A DNA stretch of 64,000 bases from an uncultured Verrucomicrobia subdivision 3 bacterium (GTDB taxonomy: Bacteria; Verrucomicrobiota; Verrucomicrobiae; Limisphaerales; UBA11358), in the NCBI GenBank assembly GCA_903921455.1, contig CAIXPZ010000013.1, forward strand, positions 22,045-86,044, in the 5' to 3' direction. The stretch's first letter is position 1. The number at the start of each line of letters is the position of its first letter. The position numbers and the translations under genes were made by a program. Positions 7,614-15,964 of the stretch are shown piece by piece. The notes beneath the pieces are model-generated. The model saw only the letters and a program-made list of their open reading frames with translations, was not told the DNA's origin and did no database searches.

Positions 7614-9035
7614 ATGATTAAACGCCTCCATCAATTCCGGCGCTGGGCGGGGGTGGACCGTGCGGTGTTTTTTTCCAACGCCGCCCAGATGACGCGGCTG
7701 GTCACCGGGCCCATCACGATGCTGCTGGTGCTCCGCTATCTGACGCCGGAAATTCAGGGCTATTTCTATGCCTTCTCCGGGGTGGTGGCCACGCAGATTT
7801 TTTTGGAGATGGGGTTTTCCCAAAACATCCTCCAGTTCGCCTCGCATGAGTTTGCCAAGCTCCACTTCACCCCGGCGCAAACCCTAGCCGGCGATCCGGT
7901 GGCCAGGTCCCGGTTCATCTCCCTTGGCCGCCTGGCATTTGTCTACTATGCGGTCGCCGCCTTGATCTTCTTTTTTGCGGTCGGCCTCGGGGGGCACATT
8001 TTTTTCACGATCTCGGGCCAGCATGGCGTGCATTGGCAGGGGGCCTGGTGGATCATTTCCGTGGCGGTGGCCTTGTCTTTGGCGGTCAATCCGGCCTGGG
8101 CTTTGCTGGATGGCTGCAATCAGGTGGCCGTGGTGGCCAAGTTCCGGTTCTGCTCGGCCCTGGCCAGTTTTGCCGTGAATGCGCTGGCGCTCATCGCGGG
8201 GGCGGGTATTTATGCCTCCGCCATCGGCGTGGTCTTTGGGCTGTTGCTTTCCGTGAGCTATTTTGGCCTGCGCTGGCGGGCATTTTTTGCCCAGTTGCGG
8301 GAGCGTCCCCGGCATGGCGAGGTGTCGTGGAAGCACGAAATCTGGCCGTTCCAATGGCGCATCGCGGTGAGTTGGATGTCCGGCTATTTCATTTTTGACA
8401 TCATCAACCCCATCGCCTTCTATTTTTGCGGCCCGGTGGCGGCCGGCCGCCTGGGTATGAGCAATCAATTGGTCCGCATGATTTTCAATGTCGCCATGAC
8501 CTGGCTTTACACCAAGTCGCCCCGGTTCGGCATGCTGGTGGCCGCCCGCTCCTGGCGGGAACTGGATGGGCTCTGGCGACGCAGCACCCTCCAGTCCTTT
8601 GTGTTTTGTCTGCTGGGGCTGAGCGCATTTCTGACGGCGGTTCCATTCATCGGTCAGTTCCTGCCCCGGGTCCCAGCCCGGCTGGCCCCGTTCGGGGTCA
8701 ATGCCTGGCTGGCGGGAGCCATGCTGGTTCAAGTCGTGATCTCCGCGATGGCCATGGAATTGCGGGCGCACAAGCGCGAGCCTTACATGTGGCTCTCCGT
8801 GTTGAATGCCGTGCTCAGCGTGACCTTCATTCTGCCGCTCGTCCGGGTTTGGGGCATTCTTGGCGAGGCCATGGGATTTGCCTTGGCCATCTGGGTGCTC
8901 TTGCTGCCGGCGTATCAAGTGTTTCGGGTAAAGCGGCACGAATTTCGCCGGGAAGCCGAGCAAGCGCACGCATCGGCCAGCCCCACAATCGAAACCGTCC
9001 CGGAGCCGGCCGGTTTCCCCGGCCTGGAACCGTGA
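7614..9035 (+). CDS. Polysaccharide flippase-like membrane protein (MOP/Wzx type)
   Basis: The product of about 473 residues is hydrophobic throughout, with roughly 12-14 predicted transmembrane segments, and the N-terminal region (FFSNAAQMTRLVTGPIT, then the YLTPEIQGYFYAFSG segment) resembles the oligosaccharide flippase families of the MOP superfamily. Such proteins move lipid-linked oligosaccharides across the inner membrane. A GTG lies immediately before the chosen ATG and could be the start. It follows a polyprenyl-phosphate glycosyltransferase and precedes another glycosyltransferase, which fits a Wzx role. The C-terminal tail after residue 440 is polar and unconserved-looking. Other flippase-like proteins are not seen in the locus, so this is probably its main Wzx. 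Confidence 0.82.
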   Translation: MIKRLHQFRRWAGVDRAVFFSNAAQMTRLVTGPITMLLVLRYLTPEIQGYFYAFSGVVATQIFLEMGFSQNILQFASHEFAKLHFTPAQTLAGDPVARSRFISLGRLAFVYYAVAALIFFFAVGLGGHIFFTISGQHGVHWQGAWWIISVAVALSLAVNPAWALLDGCNQVAVVAKFRFCSALASFAVNALALIAGAGIYASAIGVVFGLLLSVSYFGLRWRAFFAQLRERPRHGEVSWKHEIWPFQWRIAVSWMSGYFIFDIINPIAFYFCGPVAAGRLGMSNQLVRMIFNVAMTWLYTKSPRFGMLVAARSWRELDGLWRRSTLQSFVFCLLGLSAFLTAVPFIGQFLPRVPARLAPFGVNAWLAGAMLVQVVISAMAMELRAHKREPYMWLSVLNAVLSVTFILPLVRVWGILGEAMGFALAIWVLLLPAYQVFRVKRHEFRREAEQAHASASPTIETVPEPAGFPGLEP

Positions 9036-9050
9036 GACGGCCCCCCGTTG

Positions 9051-9085
9051 ATCCACCATGAAGTCCATGGAGCGCAGGAAGCAGG
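9051..9085. repeat. Half-element of the cATGAAG repeat family
   Basis: CCACCATGAAGTCCATGGAG followed by CGCAGGAAGCAGGG matches the left arm of the palindromic elements with some divergence. It lies in the 141-base gap between the flippase and the next glycosyltransferase; no partner arm was found. Confidence 0.45.
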
Positions 9086-9176
9086 GAAAAGAGACCCATC
9101 CACGGCCAGAAAGTTTTGCGATTTCTACCTGCCTACATGGGGGCACCGTTTGATTTCGGGTTGAATCCGCGAGCCG

Positions 9177-10253
9177 GTGACGTATGCTGCTCGCCGCCAT
9201 TCCGCCATTTGCGTGCAACCTGATCCCGCCATCCTGACCATTGCGATCCCGACGTATAATCGCGCCGCCAAACTTGAGGCGCAGTTGGCTCGATTGGTGC
9301 CCCAATTGACCCCGGAAGTCCGGCTGTGCGTCTATGACAATGCCAGCCCGGACCACACCCGGGAAGTCGTGGCTAAATACCCAGGTATTTTCTATTACCG
9401 GGCCGCCACTAATTGCGGCGCGGGGCGAAATTTTTTCCGCGGTTTTGAGGAGTGTGCGACGGAATGGCTTTGGGTTTTGAGTGATGATGACTTGGTCACC
9501 ACCTCTGCGGTGGTGGATTTGTTGGGAAGCTTGCGTCAGGAAACTTGCGATTTTGTTCATATCTGGTCGTGGATGAGCCCCTACGAGCGTGACACTGTTG
9601 TGTCTGACCTGCCATCGCTTTTCCAACACGCGAATATGCGCAGTCTGACCTGGATTACGGCGGGCATCTATCGGATAAGCGCTTTCCGTCCCCTGTTCCG
9701 GCTTTACAATGAGGGGATTTCCACCTGGGGGCCGCATTTGATTATGATTCTTTCCTTGATTGAATCAGGGAAGGGCCGGGCACATTTAACCCCAATCAGA
9801 CTGACGATTATTACGACGACGCCAGGCACTTGGTCAACCTTGGATGGTCTTTTGCGCCTCAGCCATGTCCCGGAATACCTGGTGCGTCCCGCTCATCAAC
9901 AGCTCGTTGCAGAAAGCATATTCATTGAGTTTTTCAATGATTACATGTTGATGGGCTTGCGCGAATCGGCCGGGAGCCAGGAAATCCAAAGATGGCAGCG
10001 GGTTTACGCGCAGGCGCGCAATAATTTAAAAACATATCAGGCGCGAGGAATCTGGCACCATGTGGCCCGAAACTGGTATCGAACGGGGCAGAGGAGATTA
10101 TCCCTCCGCATGGCTCAACAAGCTTGCATGATCAGGCTGTTAAATTGGTGCCCGGTCGGATTATTCCATGTTTTGGTCAGACTCTTGCCCTTGGATAACC
10201 ACCTAAAGGATGAATACTACGGTAAGCGCAATGAATATGTGCCAAGTGCTTAA
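9177..10253 (+). CDS. Family 2 glycosyltransferase
   Basis: This 358-residue protein has the GT-A fold signature of family 2: LTIAIPTYNRAAKLE at the N-terminus, YDNASPDHT near residue 58, and a DDD metal-binding motif in WVLSDDDLV near residue 103. There is no membrane segment. The frame opens with GTG at 9177; the conserved domain only begins about residue 18, so a later start is possible. Base composition looks lower in GC than neighbouring genes (many TTT, AAT and ATT codons), which may point to a separate origin. It lies between the flippase and the FkbH cassette. Donor and acceptor are unknown. Confidence 0.82.
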   Translation: MTYAARRHSAICVQPDPAILTIAIPTYNRAAKLEAQLARLVPQLTPEVRLCVYDNASPDHTREVVAKYPGIFYYRAATNCGAGRNFFRGFEECATEWLWVLSDDDLVTTSAVVDLLGSLRQETCDFVHIWSWMSPYERDTVVSDLPSLFQHANMRSLTWITAGIYRISAFRPLFRLYNEGISTWGPHLIMILSLIESGKGRAHLTPIRLTIITTTPGTWSTLDGLLRLSHVPEYLVRPAHQQLVAESIFIEFFNDYMLMGLRESAGSQEIQRWQRVYAQARNNLKTYQARGIWHHVARNWYRTGQRRLSLRMAQQACMIRLLNWCPVGLFHVLVRLLPLDNHLKDEYYGKRNEYVPSA

Positions 10254-10331
10254 GCTTACCCGCCGGCTGGACGGTTCAAAGTGATTACCGATTGAAACTC
10301 ACCAACCGCCCGCCAATGATTTTTCATTCAA

Positions 10332-12200
10332 ATGGATTTTACCTCGCTTAAAAAACTTCTGCTCAATAATTCCCAGGAGTTCTGGGGTTTGCTGGTGACC
10401 CTCACCCGGCAGGCGCGTGATTTTGAGGAACTATTCATGCTTTCTTCGCTGCGCAAGAAAGCCCTTGCCCGCCAACTAACCGGAAGCCGCCCAGTTTCTG
10501 AAAAAATCCGGCTCGCGATTGTCGGCGGCTACAGTCTTTATCCGTTGCACGAACTGCTCGAACATCTGTGCGAAACGCAGGGCACGCCCCTCGAGCTCTG
10601 GCTCGGCGACTTCGATAATTATATTTCCGAAATCATGGACGAGGGCAGCGGGCTGTATGCCTTTGCGCCGCAAGTCGTGCTGCTGCTACCGTCGGAGCAT
10701 CGCTGCAAATTTACCGGCCAGCTCACTGATCCGCGCGCGGCCCAACAGGCCGAAGCGCGCCAAGTGGTGGATTCCATTCTGGAACTGGCGCGGCAGGTGA
10801 ATGAAAAAACACGCGCGGAAATCATCGTCGCCAATTTCATGCTGCCCGCGCGGCACGATCTCGGGGCGTTTCGCGCCCGCACGCTCGGCGCCGATTACAC
10901 CTTCCGCAAATGGGTGAACCTTGAACTCGGACTGAACGCACCGTCGTATGTGCACCTCTGCGATCTGGAATTTATGGCGAACCGGCTGGGCGGCCTGGCG
11001 GCGCGCGACGCCCGTTCGTGGTTTGAAACGAAGCAGCCCGGCTCGCCCGCGCTGCTGGTCGAGTGCGCGCGCGAGGCGGCGCAGTTGATCGCCGGCTTGA
11101 AACGCGCGCCGAAAAAAGTGCTCGTGCTGGATCTCGACAACACGCTCTGGGGCGGCGTGGTGGCGGACGACGGCTTGGAAGGCATCGAACTCGGCGACAC
11201 CTCGCCGCGCGGCGAGGCGTTCAAGGCGTTTCAAAAATACATCGTCTCACTCAAGCAGCGCGGCGTGCTGCTCGCGGTGTGCAGCAAGAACGATCTCGCC
11301 CGCGCGCAGGAACCGTTTGAAAAACATCCGGAAATGGTTCTGCGCCTGGACGACATCGTTTCGTTCAAGGCGAACTGGGAACCGAAGTCGGAGAACATCC
11401 GCGCGATGGCCCCGGAACTGAATCTCGGGCTCGACAGTTTTGTTTTTGTGGACGACAACCCCGCGGAGATCGACATCGTCCGCCAGTTTACGCCGGAAGT
11501 GACGACGATTTTACTTGGACCGGATCCGGCAGAATACGTGGCGCAGCTGGCCGATTGCCGCCTGTTTGAGCCGCGCAACATCACCGCCGAGGACGCCGAG
11601 CGCACGCAGCAATACCGCTCCGATGCGCAGCGCCAGGCGCTGGAATCTTCCGTCACGGATATGGATTCGTATCTCACGTCGCTGCAGATGGAAGCCATCA
11701 TCAGCGAATTTGTGCCGGTAGATGTGCCGCGCCTTTCGCAACTCATCAACAAAAGCAACCAGTTCAACCTCACCACGCGGCGGCGCAGCGAGGCGGAAGT
11801 GCTGGCGGTGATGAACGATCCGAATTATGTGGGCTATTCCGTGCGGCTCAAAGACCGCTTCGGCGATCACGGCTTGATCTCCATCATCATCGGCGAAACA
11901 GCGGGCGACACGATGAAGATCGACACCTGGCTGATGAGCTGCCGCGTGTTGAAACGGCAGGTCGAGGAAGAAGTGTTGAACGAACTGGCGCGCCTCGCAA
12001 AAATAAAAAACTGCACCCGGCTGGAAGGAACATTTTTACCCACCCCGAAGAACGAGATGGTGCGTGATTTTTACGGCCGGATGGGGTTTACTTTGACCGC
12101 CGAATCAGAAACCAAACGGGAATTTGAACTGCGGCTGGACGCGTTCCAGCCCATCCCGACAAAAATTAAAATGGTCCGCCGCGCCTATGAACCAAGCTGA
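10332..12200 (+). CDS. FkbH-like HAD-IIIC family protein
   Basis: The 622-residue protein has an N-terminal BF1531-like region (VAIVGGYS-type motif LAIVGGYSLYP near residue 61), a central HAD-IIIC/FkbH domain with the catalytic DLDNT at 267-271 (D267 and D269), and a C-terminal GNAT-like region (SVRLKDRFGDHGLI and the closing NEMVRDFYGRMGF). In characterised pathways FkbH-type enzymes take the three-carbon unit of 1,3-bisphosphoglycerate, dephosphorylate it and load glyceryl on an acyl carrier protein. The next gene overlaps by 14 bases and encodes such a carrier, then come DltD-like, microprotein and MBOAT genes. Loading of glyceryl or a related acyl group for transfer to the exported polymer is the inferred job. 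Confidence 0.92.
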   Translation: MDFTSLKKLLLNNSQEFWGLLVTLTRQARDFEELFMLSSLRKKALARQLTGSRPVSEKIRLAIVGGYSLYPLHELLEHLCETQGTPLELWLGDFDNYISEIMDEGSGLYAFAPQVVLLLPSEHRCKFTGQLTDPRAAQQAEARQVVDSILELARQVNEKTRAEIIVANFMLPARHDLGAFRARTLGADYTFRKWVNLELGLNAPSYVHLCDLEFMANRLGGLAARDARSWFETKQPGSPALLVECAREAAQLIAGLKRAPKKVLVLDLDNTLWGGVVADDGLEGIELGDTSPRGEAFKAFQKYIVSLKQRGVLLAVCSKNDLARAQEPFEKHPEMVLRLDDIVSFKANWEPKSENIRAMAPELNLGLDSFVFVDDNPAEIDIVRQFTPEVTTILLGPDPAEYVAQLADCRLFEPRNITAEDAERTQQYRSDAQRQALESSVTDMDSYLTSLQMEAIISEFVPVDVPRLSQLINKSNQFNLTTRRRSEAEVLAVMNDPNYVGYSVRLKDRFGDHGLISIIIGETAGDTMKIDTWLMSCRVLKRQVEEEVLNELARLAKIKNCTRLEGTFLPTPKNEMVRDFYGRMGFTLTAESETKREFELRLDAFQPIPTKIKMVRRAYEPS

Positions 12201-12432
12201 AGCCATCGCCAAACTGCAGGGCATTTTTGACAACCTATTTTTGGAACCAGTCGCCTTGACGCCGACCATCAGCGCCAAGGACGTGCCGGAATGGGATTCG
12301 CTCACGCATATCTCGCTCGTGGTCGCGGTGGAAAAGGCGTTTGCGGTGCGCTTCCGGGTCGGCGAAGTGGAGCAGACCAAAAACATCGGGGAGTTCGCGG
12401 ATCTCATCATCAAGCGCCAGCAGGAACCGTGA
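12187..12432 (+). CDS. Acyl carrier protein (DltC-like role)
   Basis: The start at 12187 gives an 81-residue carrier protein; the frame remains open further upstream but that part lies inside the FkbH gene. The phosphopantetheine site is S38 in EWDSLTHISLV, followed by the acidic/hydrophobic helix VAVEKAF. It overlaps the FkbH-like gene by 14 bases and its stop overlaps the next start (ATGA), implying translational coupling. By analogy with DltC and with the FkbH/ACP pairs of polyketide pathways, it would carry a thioester-bound acyl group from the FkbH protein to the membrane acyltransferase. The fold is certain; the cargo is inferred. Confidence 0.93.
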   Translation: MNQAEAIAKLQGIFDNLFLEPVALTPTISAKDVPEWDSLTHISLVVAVEKAFAVRFRVGEVEQTKNIGEFADLIIKRQQEP

Positions 12433-13544
12433 TGCGCCCGGCGTTTGCGTCAACCCGCTCGGCGGCGGCGTTCGCCGGGTTATTGCTGTTATTGCTGCTC
12501 GCGCCAATGCTGGCCGGCAAAAGGATCCTGCCGCCGCGCGAGCAGGCTTATGCGGCCCTGAGCTGGGGGAGCGGCCCTTATCCGTGGATTCAGAACCAGC
12601 TATTTCAAGAGAAGGGCGACATCGACATCGCCTTGATCGGCTCTTCGCACATCCTGCATTGTCTGGACGCCCGGTGGCTGCAGGCCGAATTGAGCAAAAA
12701 GTTGGGGCGGCCCGCCGTCGTGCGCGTGATGGGCTGGGGCGGGGCGGGATTTGACGCGGTCTATTTCATCACCCGGGATTTGCTGCAAAACCGCCGGGTG
12801 CAGCTGCTGGTGGTTTACAACGAGGCCAACGCCCCCGCCAGTCGCAACGCCAAAAGTCCGGCCTGGTTCCGGGCGGCGGATGGTCTGGCAGCGTTGCGCG
12901 GATTGCCGTGGCCGGAGCAAAGCTATTTTTATTTTGCCGCCCTGGTGGGGCTGCCGCGCAACCTCCTGGCTTTAGTCCGCCCAAATCTGCCGGCGGGATT
13001 GCATACAACGCCGCCCAACGAATGGGAGACGCACTATCGCTCGGTCAATCTGGCGGACAACCTGGGTTCCACCACGTCCGAATTAAGCATGGGCAATGGG
13101 GACACCGATCCGACGGTTCCGTTTATTCCCTATGCGCCACCGGCATCCGCCAGCCCGGCGGCGGCCTGCGTGTATGCGCCGGCCACCCGGACAAATTTTC
13201 AATTTTCCAGCGCGCCCCTGCCGGTCTGGCAGGAACATTTCGCGCGGCAATTGCTGACGCTGGCGCGTGACCACGCCTGCCGGCTGGTGCTGCTGCATAT
13301 ACCCACGCTGGACGAGGCGCGGGTGCCGTTGATTCCGGAGCGCGCCTTCTGGCAAACGAATCTGTCGGATACGGTCTGCCTGCTCGGCGTGCCGCCGGAG
13401 AAAATGTTTGCCGGCCTGGCCGATGCGGACCTGCGCCAGCTCTATTTCAATCCCAGCCATCTGAATAAAAACGGCCAGGCCTACTTTACCTCGCTCATCG
13501 GTCCGGCCTTGATCTCGCTTTATGACCCGCCCGCCCGTCGTTAA
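12432..13544 (+). CDS. SGNH/DltD-like membrane-anchored protein
   Basis: The start at 12432 overlaps the carrier-protein stop as ATGA and yields 370 residues with one N-terminal membrane anchor (about 11-28). The rest should be extracytoplasmic. An SGNH-type nucleophile region is visible as IALIGSSHI (S71/S72), and a C-terminal NPSHLNKNG (H343) corresponds to the catalytic D/N-x-x-H block. AlgJ, PatB and DltD proteins with this layout complete acyl transfer to extracellular polymers beside an MBOAT partner. The gene ends inside the next small gene (23-base overlap). The role is inferred from fold and from the dlt-like order; exact family membership would need a profile search. Confidence 0.82.
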   Translation: MRPAFASTRSAAAFAGLLLLLLLAPMLAGKRILPPREQAYAALSWGSGPYPWIQNQLFQEKGDIDIALIGSSHILHCLDARWLQAELSKKLGRPAVVRVMGWGGAGFDAVYFITRDLLQNRRVQLLVVYNEANAPASRNAKSPAWFRAADGLAALRGLPWPEQSYFYFAALVGLPRNLLALVRPNLPAGLHTTPPNEWETHYRSVNLADNLGSTTSELSMGNGDTDPTVPFIPYAPPASASPAAACVYAPATRTNFQFSSAPLPVWQEHFARQLLTLARDHACRLVLLHIPTLDEARVPLIPERAFWQTNLSDTVCLLGVPPEKMFAGLADADLRQLYFNPSHLNKNGQAYFTSLIGPALISLYDPPARR

Positions 13545-13653
13545 AATTCTGGTTTACGCCCTAGTGGTCATCCTCTCGCTGACAGCCCTGTGGCTGGTGC
13601 TGGTATCGCCGGCAAGCATTCTCAATGCCCGCGTGGTGTATCAGGGATTCTGA
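13522..13653 (+). CDS. 43-residue membrane microprotein, DltX-like
   Basis: This small open frame starts at ATG 13522, inside the last codons of the DltD-like gene, and stops 3 bases before the MBOAT start. The product has a short basic N-terminus (MTRPPVVK), a single transmembrane helix at about 9-30, and a C-terminus ending exactly in VVYQGF. In Dlt systems DltX is a similarly small one-helix protein whose C-terminal FxYxxF motif carries an essential tyrosine proposed to hold the acyl group. Here the pattern is hydrophobic-x-Y-x-x-F at the very end (Y40, F43). Position, size, topology and motif all match; homology is inferred, not demonstrated. Confidence 0.8.
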   Translation: MTRPPVVKILVYALVVILSLTALWLVLVSPASILNARVVYQGF

Positions 13654-13656
13654 CGC

Positions 13657-14877
13657 ATGGAAACGCTCCACCTTTTAGCCGGATTGCTGGCCTACCTTGT
13701 GGGGGGCCGGCTGGTGATGCGCCGGTTGACCGGCGGCGTCCGCGAGGCGGCCCTGGCGCTGTTGAATGTGGCGGGCGTTTTCTTTTTTCTGTTCTACGGC
13801 AGCAAGGAACATTACGCGCTCCGTTTCGGGATATATCTGGCCCTGATTGTCGGTCTTTATCTAGCCGTGCGTCTGTTCGCCGCCAGAAGCGGGGCGTGGC
13901 CGTGGCTGGCCTTCGGCGCCCCGATCACGGCGTTGATTGCGGTCCGGTATGTGCCCGGCTCCGCGTATATGGCGCTGGGCCATGCGCTCGGCCAGACCTG
14001 GCACGGCGTGCCGAACATGGTGGGCATTTCCTACCTCGCCTTCCGCTGCAGCCGGCTGGTGTTGGAGGTGCGCAACGGCGAGGTGAAACCGCCCAACTTC
14101 CTGGAATATCTTAATTTCGCCTTTTTTCTGCCGACGCTGCCGGTCGGGCCCATCAACACCTACGCCAATTTCCGGCGCGGGTTTGCGGCGGAACCTTATG
14201 TTGTCCCGGCCGGCCGGGCCGCTTTGCGCATCCTCGTGGGCGCGGTGAAATACCAGTTCCTCGGCGGCCTTTGCAACCAGCTGACCTACGCCAGCCTGCT
14301 GCTGGACGGCCATCCGCATCCGTGGGTGGATCTGCCGGTGGCGATGCTGTTTTTCTACCTGTATCTCTACCTGAATTTCTCCGGTTTCTGCGATATGGCC
14401 ATCGGGGCGGCGGGCCTGCTGGGCATTCCCGTGCCGGAAAATTTCGACCGCCCCTTTGCCGCGCGCAACGTGAAGGATTTCTGGAACCGCTGGCACATCA
14501 CGCTATCGGTTTACATGCGCGACCAGGTGTTCGCGCCGCTTTCCAAGTTCTTTGTCCGCCTGTGCGGCGCGGAACACGTGAACCATGCCATCGCCCTGAC
14601 CATTGGCATCGTCTTCCTGCTGGTGGGCATCTGGCACGGGGCCGGCTGGAATTTTGCCGCCTACGGGGCGGTGCATGCGCTCGGGGTCGTGACCAACCAT
14701 TACTACACGCTGTTCCTCAAAAAGCGGCTGGGACGGGAACGGTTCAAGGCCTATAACGAAAATGGCTGGATCCGCGCCGCCGCCGTGGCCCTCACCTTTG
14801 GTTATTGTGGCGCGAGCCTGATTTTCTTTGCGAACACGTTCCCGCAGCTCCGGGAAATCTTCGCCCTCCTGCGATAA
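13657..14877 (+). CDS. MBOAT family O-acyltransferase (DltB/AlgI-like)
   Basis: The 406-residue polytopic protein (about 11 hydrophobic segments) shows the MBOAT signatures FWNRWHITLSVYMRD (W279, H280) and GIWHGAGWNF (H327), the conserved histidines of DltB/AlgI-type enzymes. The LNFSGFCDMAIG segment near residue 240 is also typical. These enzymes take an acyl group from a cytoplasmic carrier and pass it through the membrane to an extracellular acceptor. It is the last gene of the FkbH/ACP/SGNH/microprotein cassette and is separated from the microprotein stop by 3 bases. It is the predicted DltB equivalent. Confidence 0.93.
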   Translation: METLHLLAGLLAYLVGGRLVMRRLTGGVREAALALLNVAGVFFFLFYGSKEHYALRFGIYLALIVGLYLAVRLFAARSGAWPWLAFGAPITALIAVRYVPGSAYMALGHALGQTWHGVPNMVGISYLAFRCSRLVLEVRNGEVKPPNFLEYLNFAFFLPTLPVGPINTYANFRRGFAAEPYVVPAGRAALRILVGAVKYQFLGGLCNQLTYASLLLDGHPHPWVDLPVAMLFFYLYLYLNFSGFCDMAIGAAGLLGIPVPENFDRPFAARNVKDFWNRWHITLSVYMRDQVFAPLSKFFVRLCGAEHVNHAIALTIGIVFLLVGIWHGAGWNFAAYGAVHALGVVTNHYYTLFLKKRLGRERFKAYNENGWIRAAAVALTFGYCGASLIFFANTFPQLREIFALLR

Positions 14878-14910
14878 GTTCTTTTACCACGAAACACTCT
14901 AGCCGGCGCG

Positions 14911-15415
14911 ATGAAGGTCAACCACGGATGAACACGGATCACGCATTTTCAATTGCCGATTGCCGATTGCCGATTTCAAGGAATGGTAGTTTTCAGTGTT
15001 CAGTGAGACTGGAAATTCAAACCGCGAACCACGCAGACCACGCGAAATCAGCAGGGCCGAACTGGAAGACTCAGCACCAAAAGTTTTTTCGCGTATTTCG
15101 CGTGTTTCGCGGTTTCAACGGCTGATGTCTGATTTTGGCCACAGATTCACACAGATGAAACACAGATCGGACATTTCCAATTTTCAATTGCCGATTTTCA
15201 ATTTGAGCCAAATATACGGAAAAATTCAACGCCAAGGCACAAGGGCGCCAAGGCACTAATTACGATTTGTAACCAAGGCGGGGACGCTATGGCAGTTTCA
15301 ATCAACCTTGGGACAAACGCCAAATCGGCAGGACTGACCCGCGAGGCAGCCAACCCGGCGGCGCCGCCGCGCCGCCCCGCCAACCGATGCGGCAAGGTTG
15401 TTATGATCTGCCATA
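14911..15415 (+). repeat. Long dispersed repeat, copy 2 (direct)
   Basis: About 505 non-coding bases nearly identical to 15961-16455, both starting ATGAAGGTCAACCACGGATG and ending in GTTGTTATGATC and a CTATAG or CCATAG tail. The first 270 bases also match 6057-6320 in reverse. Internal GCCGATT triplets are low-complexity and differ in number between copies. The block occupies the 661-base gap after the MBOAT gene; from 15416 to 15538 only a short AT-rich leader for the VOC gene is seen. Confidence 0.9.
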
Positions 15416-15538
15416 GTCACAGGATTGCTGGGAACCGGCGCCTACGCCAAAGGCCGATGATCGGCACCACTCGCTGAATCCGGTTTTATTTTCGTGTCTT
15501 TAGGGTATTTCGTGGTTTATTAATCCACGCTTTCCAAT

Positions 15539-15964
15539 ATGAATCCGCATCTGTCCTTCCATCATTTCGGCCTGGCCGTCCGCCGCCCGGAGTCGGCGCG
15601 GAAGTTTGTCGCCGCGCTCGGCTATCAGCCTGGTGCCGCCGTCTTCGATCCCGCGCAAAACGTCCACCTCCAGCTCTGCACCCACGCCGCGCAGCCGGCG
15701 GTGGAAATCATCTGGCCCGGCGATACCACCGGCCCGGTGGACCAACTCGTCCAGCGTCACGCTTCCGGCATCATCTACCATTTGTGCTATGAGACCGACA
15801 ACCTCGCGGCGGCGCTGGCGGGACTGACCGCCGCCGATCTGCGCCCCATGTGCATCTCCCCCGCCACGCCCGCGCCGCTGTTCGGCGGTCGTCCGGTGTC
15901 CTTCTACAACGTCGTGGGACTCGGTCTGATCGAGATTCTCGAACAGGATTTGCCGGCTCGATGA
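15539..15964 (+). CDS. VOC family protein (glyoxalase/methylmalonyl-CoA epimerase-like)
   Basis: This 141-residue protein has the paired beta-alpha-beta-beta-beta modules of the VOC superfamily: FHHFGLAVRRPESARKF at the N-terminus with metal-ligand-like H8/H9, VEIIWP at the end of the first module, IYHLCYETDN opening the second, and LIEILE at the C-terminus supplying the final glutamate. VOC proteins are often found beside FkbH/carrier-protein genes, so it may act on the same acyl or sugar substrate as the cassette 660 bases upstream; this is inference. It is flanked on both sides by 500-base direct repeats, and its stop codon lies within the first bases of the downstream repeat. Confidence 0.85.
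   Translation: MNPHLSFHHFGLAVRRPESARKFVAALGYQPGAAVFDPAQNVHLQLCTHAAQPAVEIIWPGDTTGPVDQLVQRHASGIIYHLCYETDNLAAALAGLTAADLRPMCISPATPAPLFGGRPVSFYNVVGLGLIEILEQDLPAR

Noticed and set aside
14914..15260. Small frames in the long repeats (for example 14996-15259 and 16014-16202)
   Set aside because: The same peptides arise from each repeat copy and contain IGN/NRQS-like low-complexity text from GCCGATT units; they are repeat translation, not genes.
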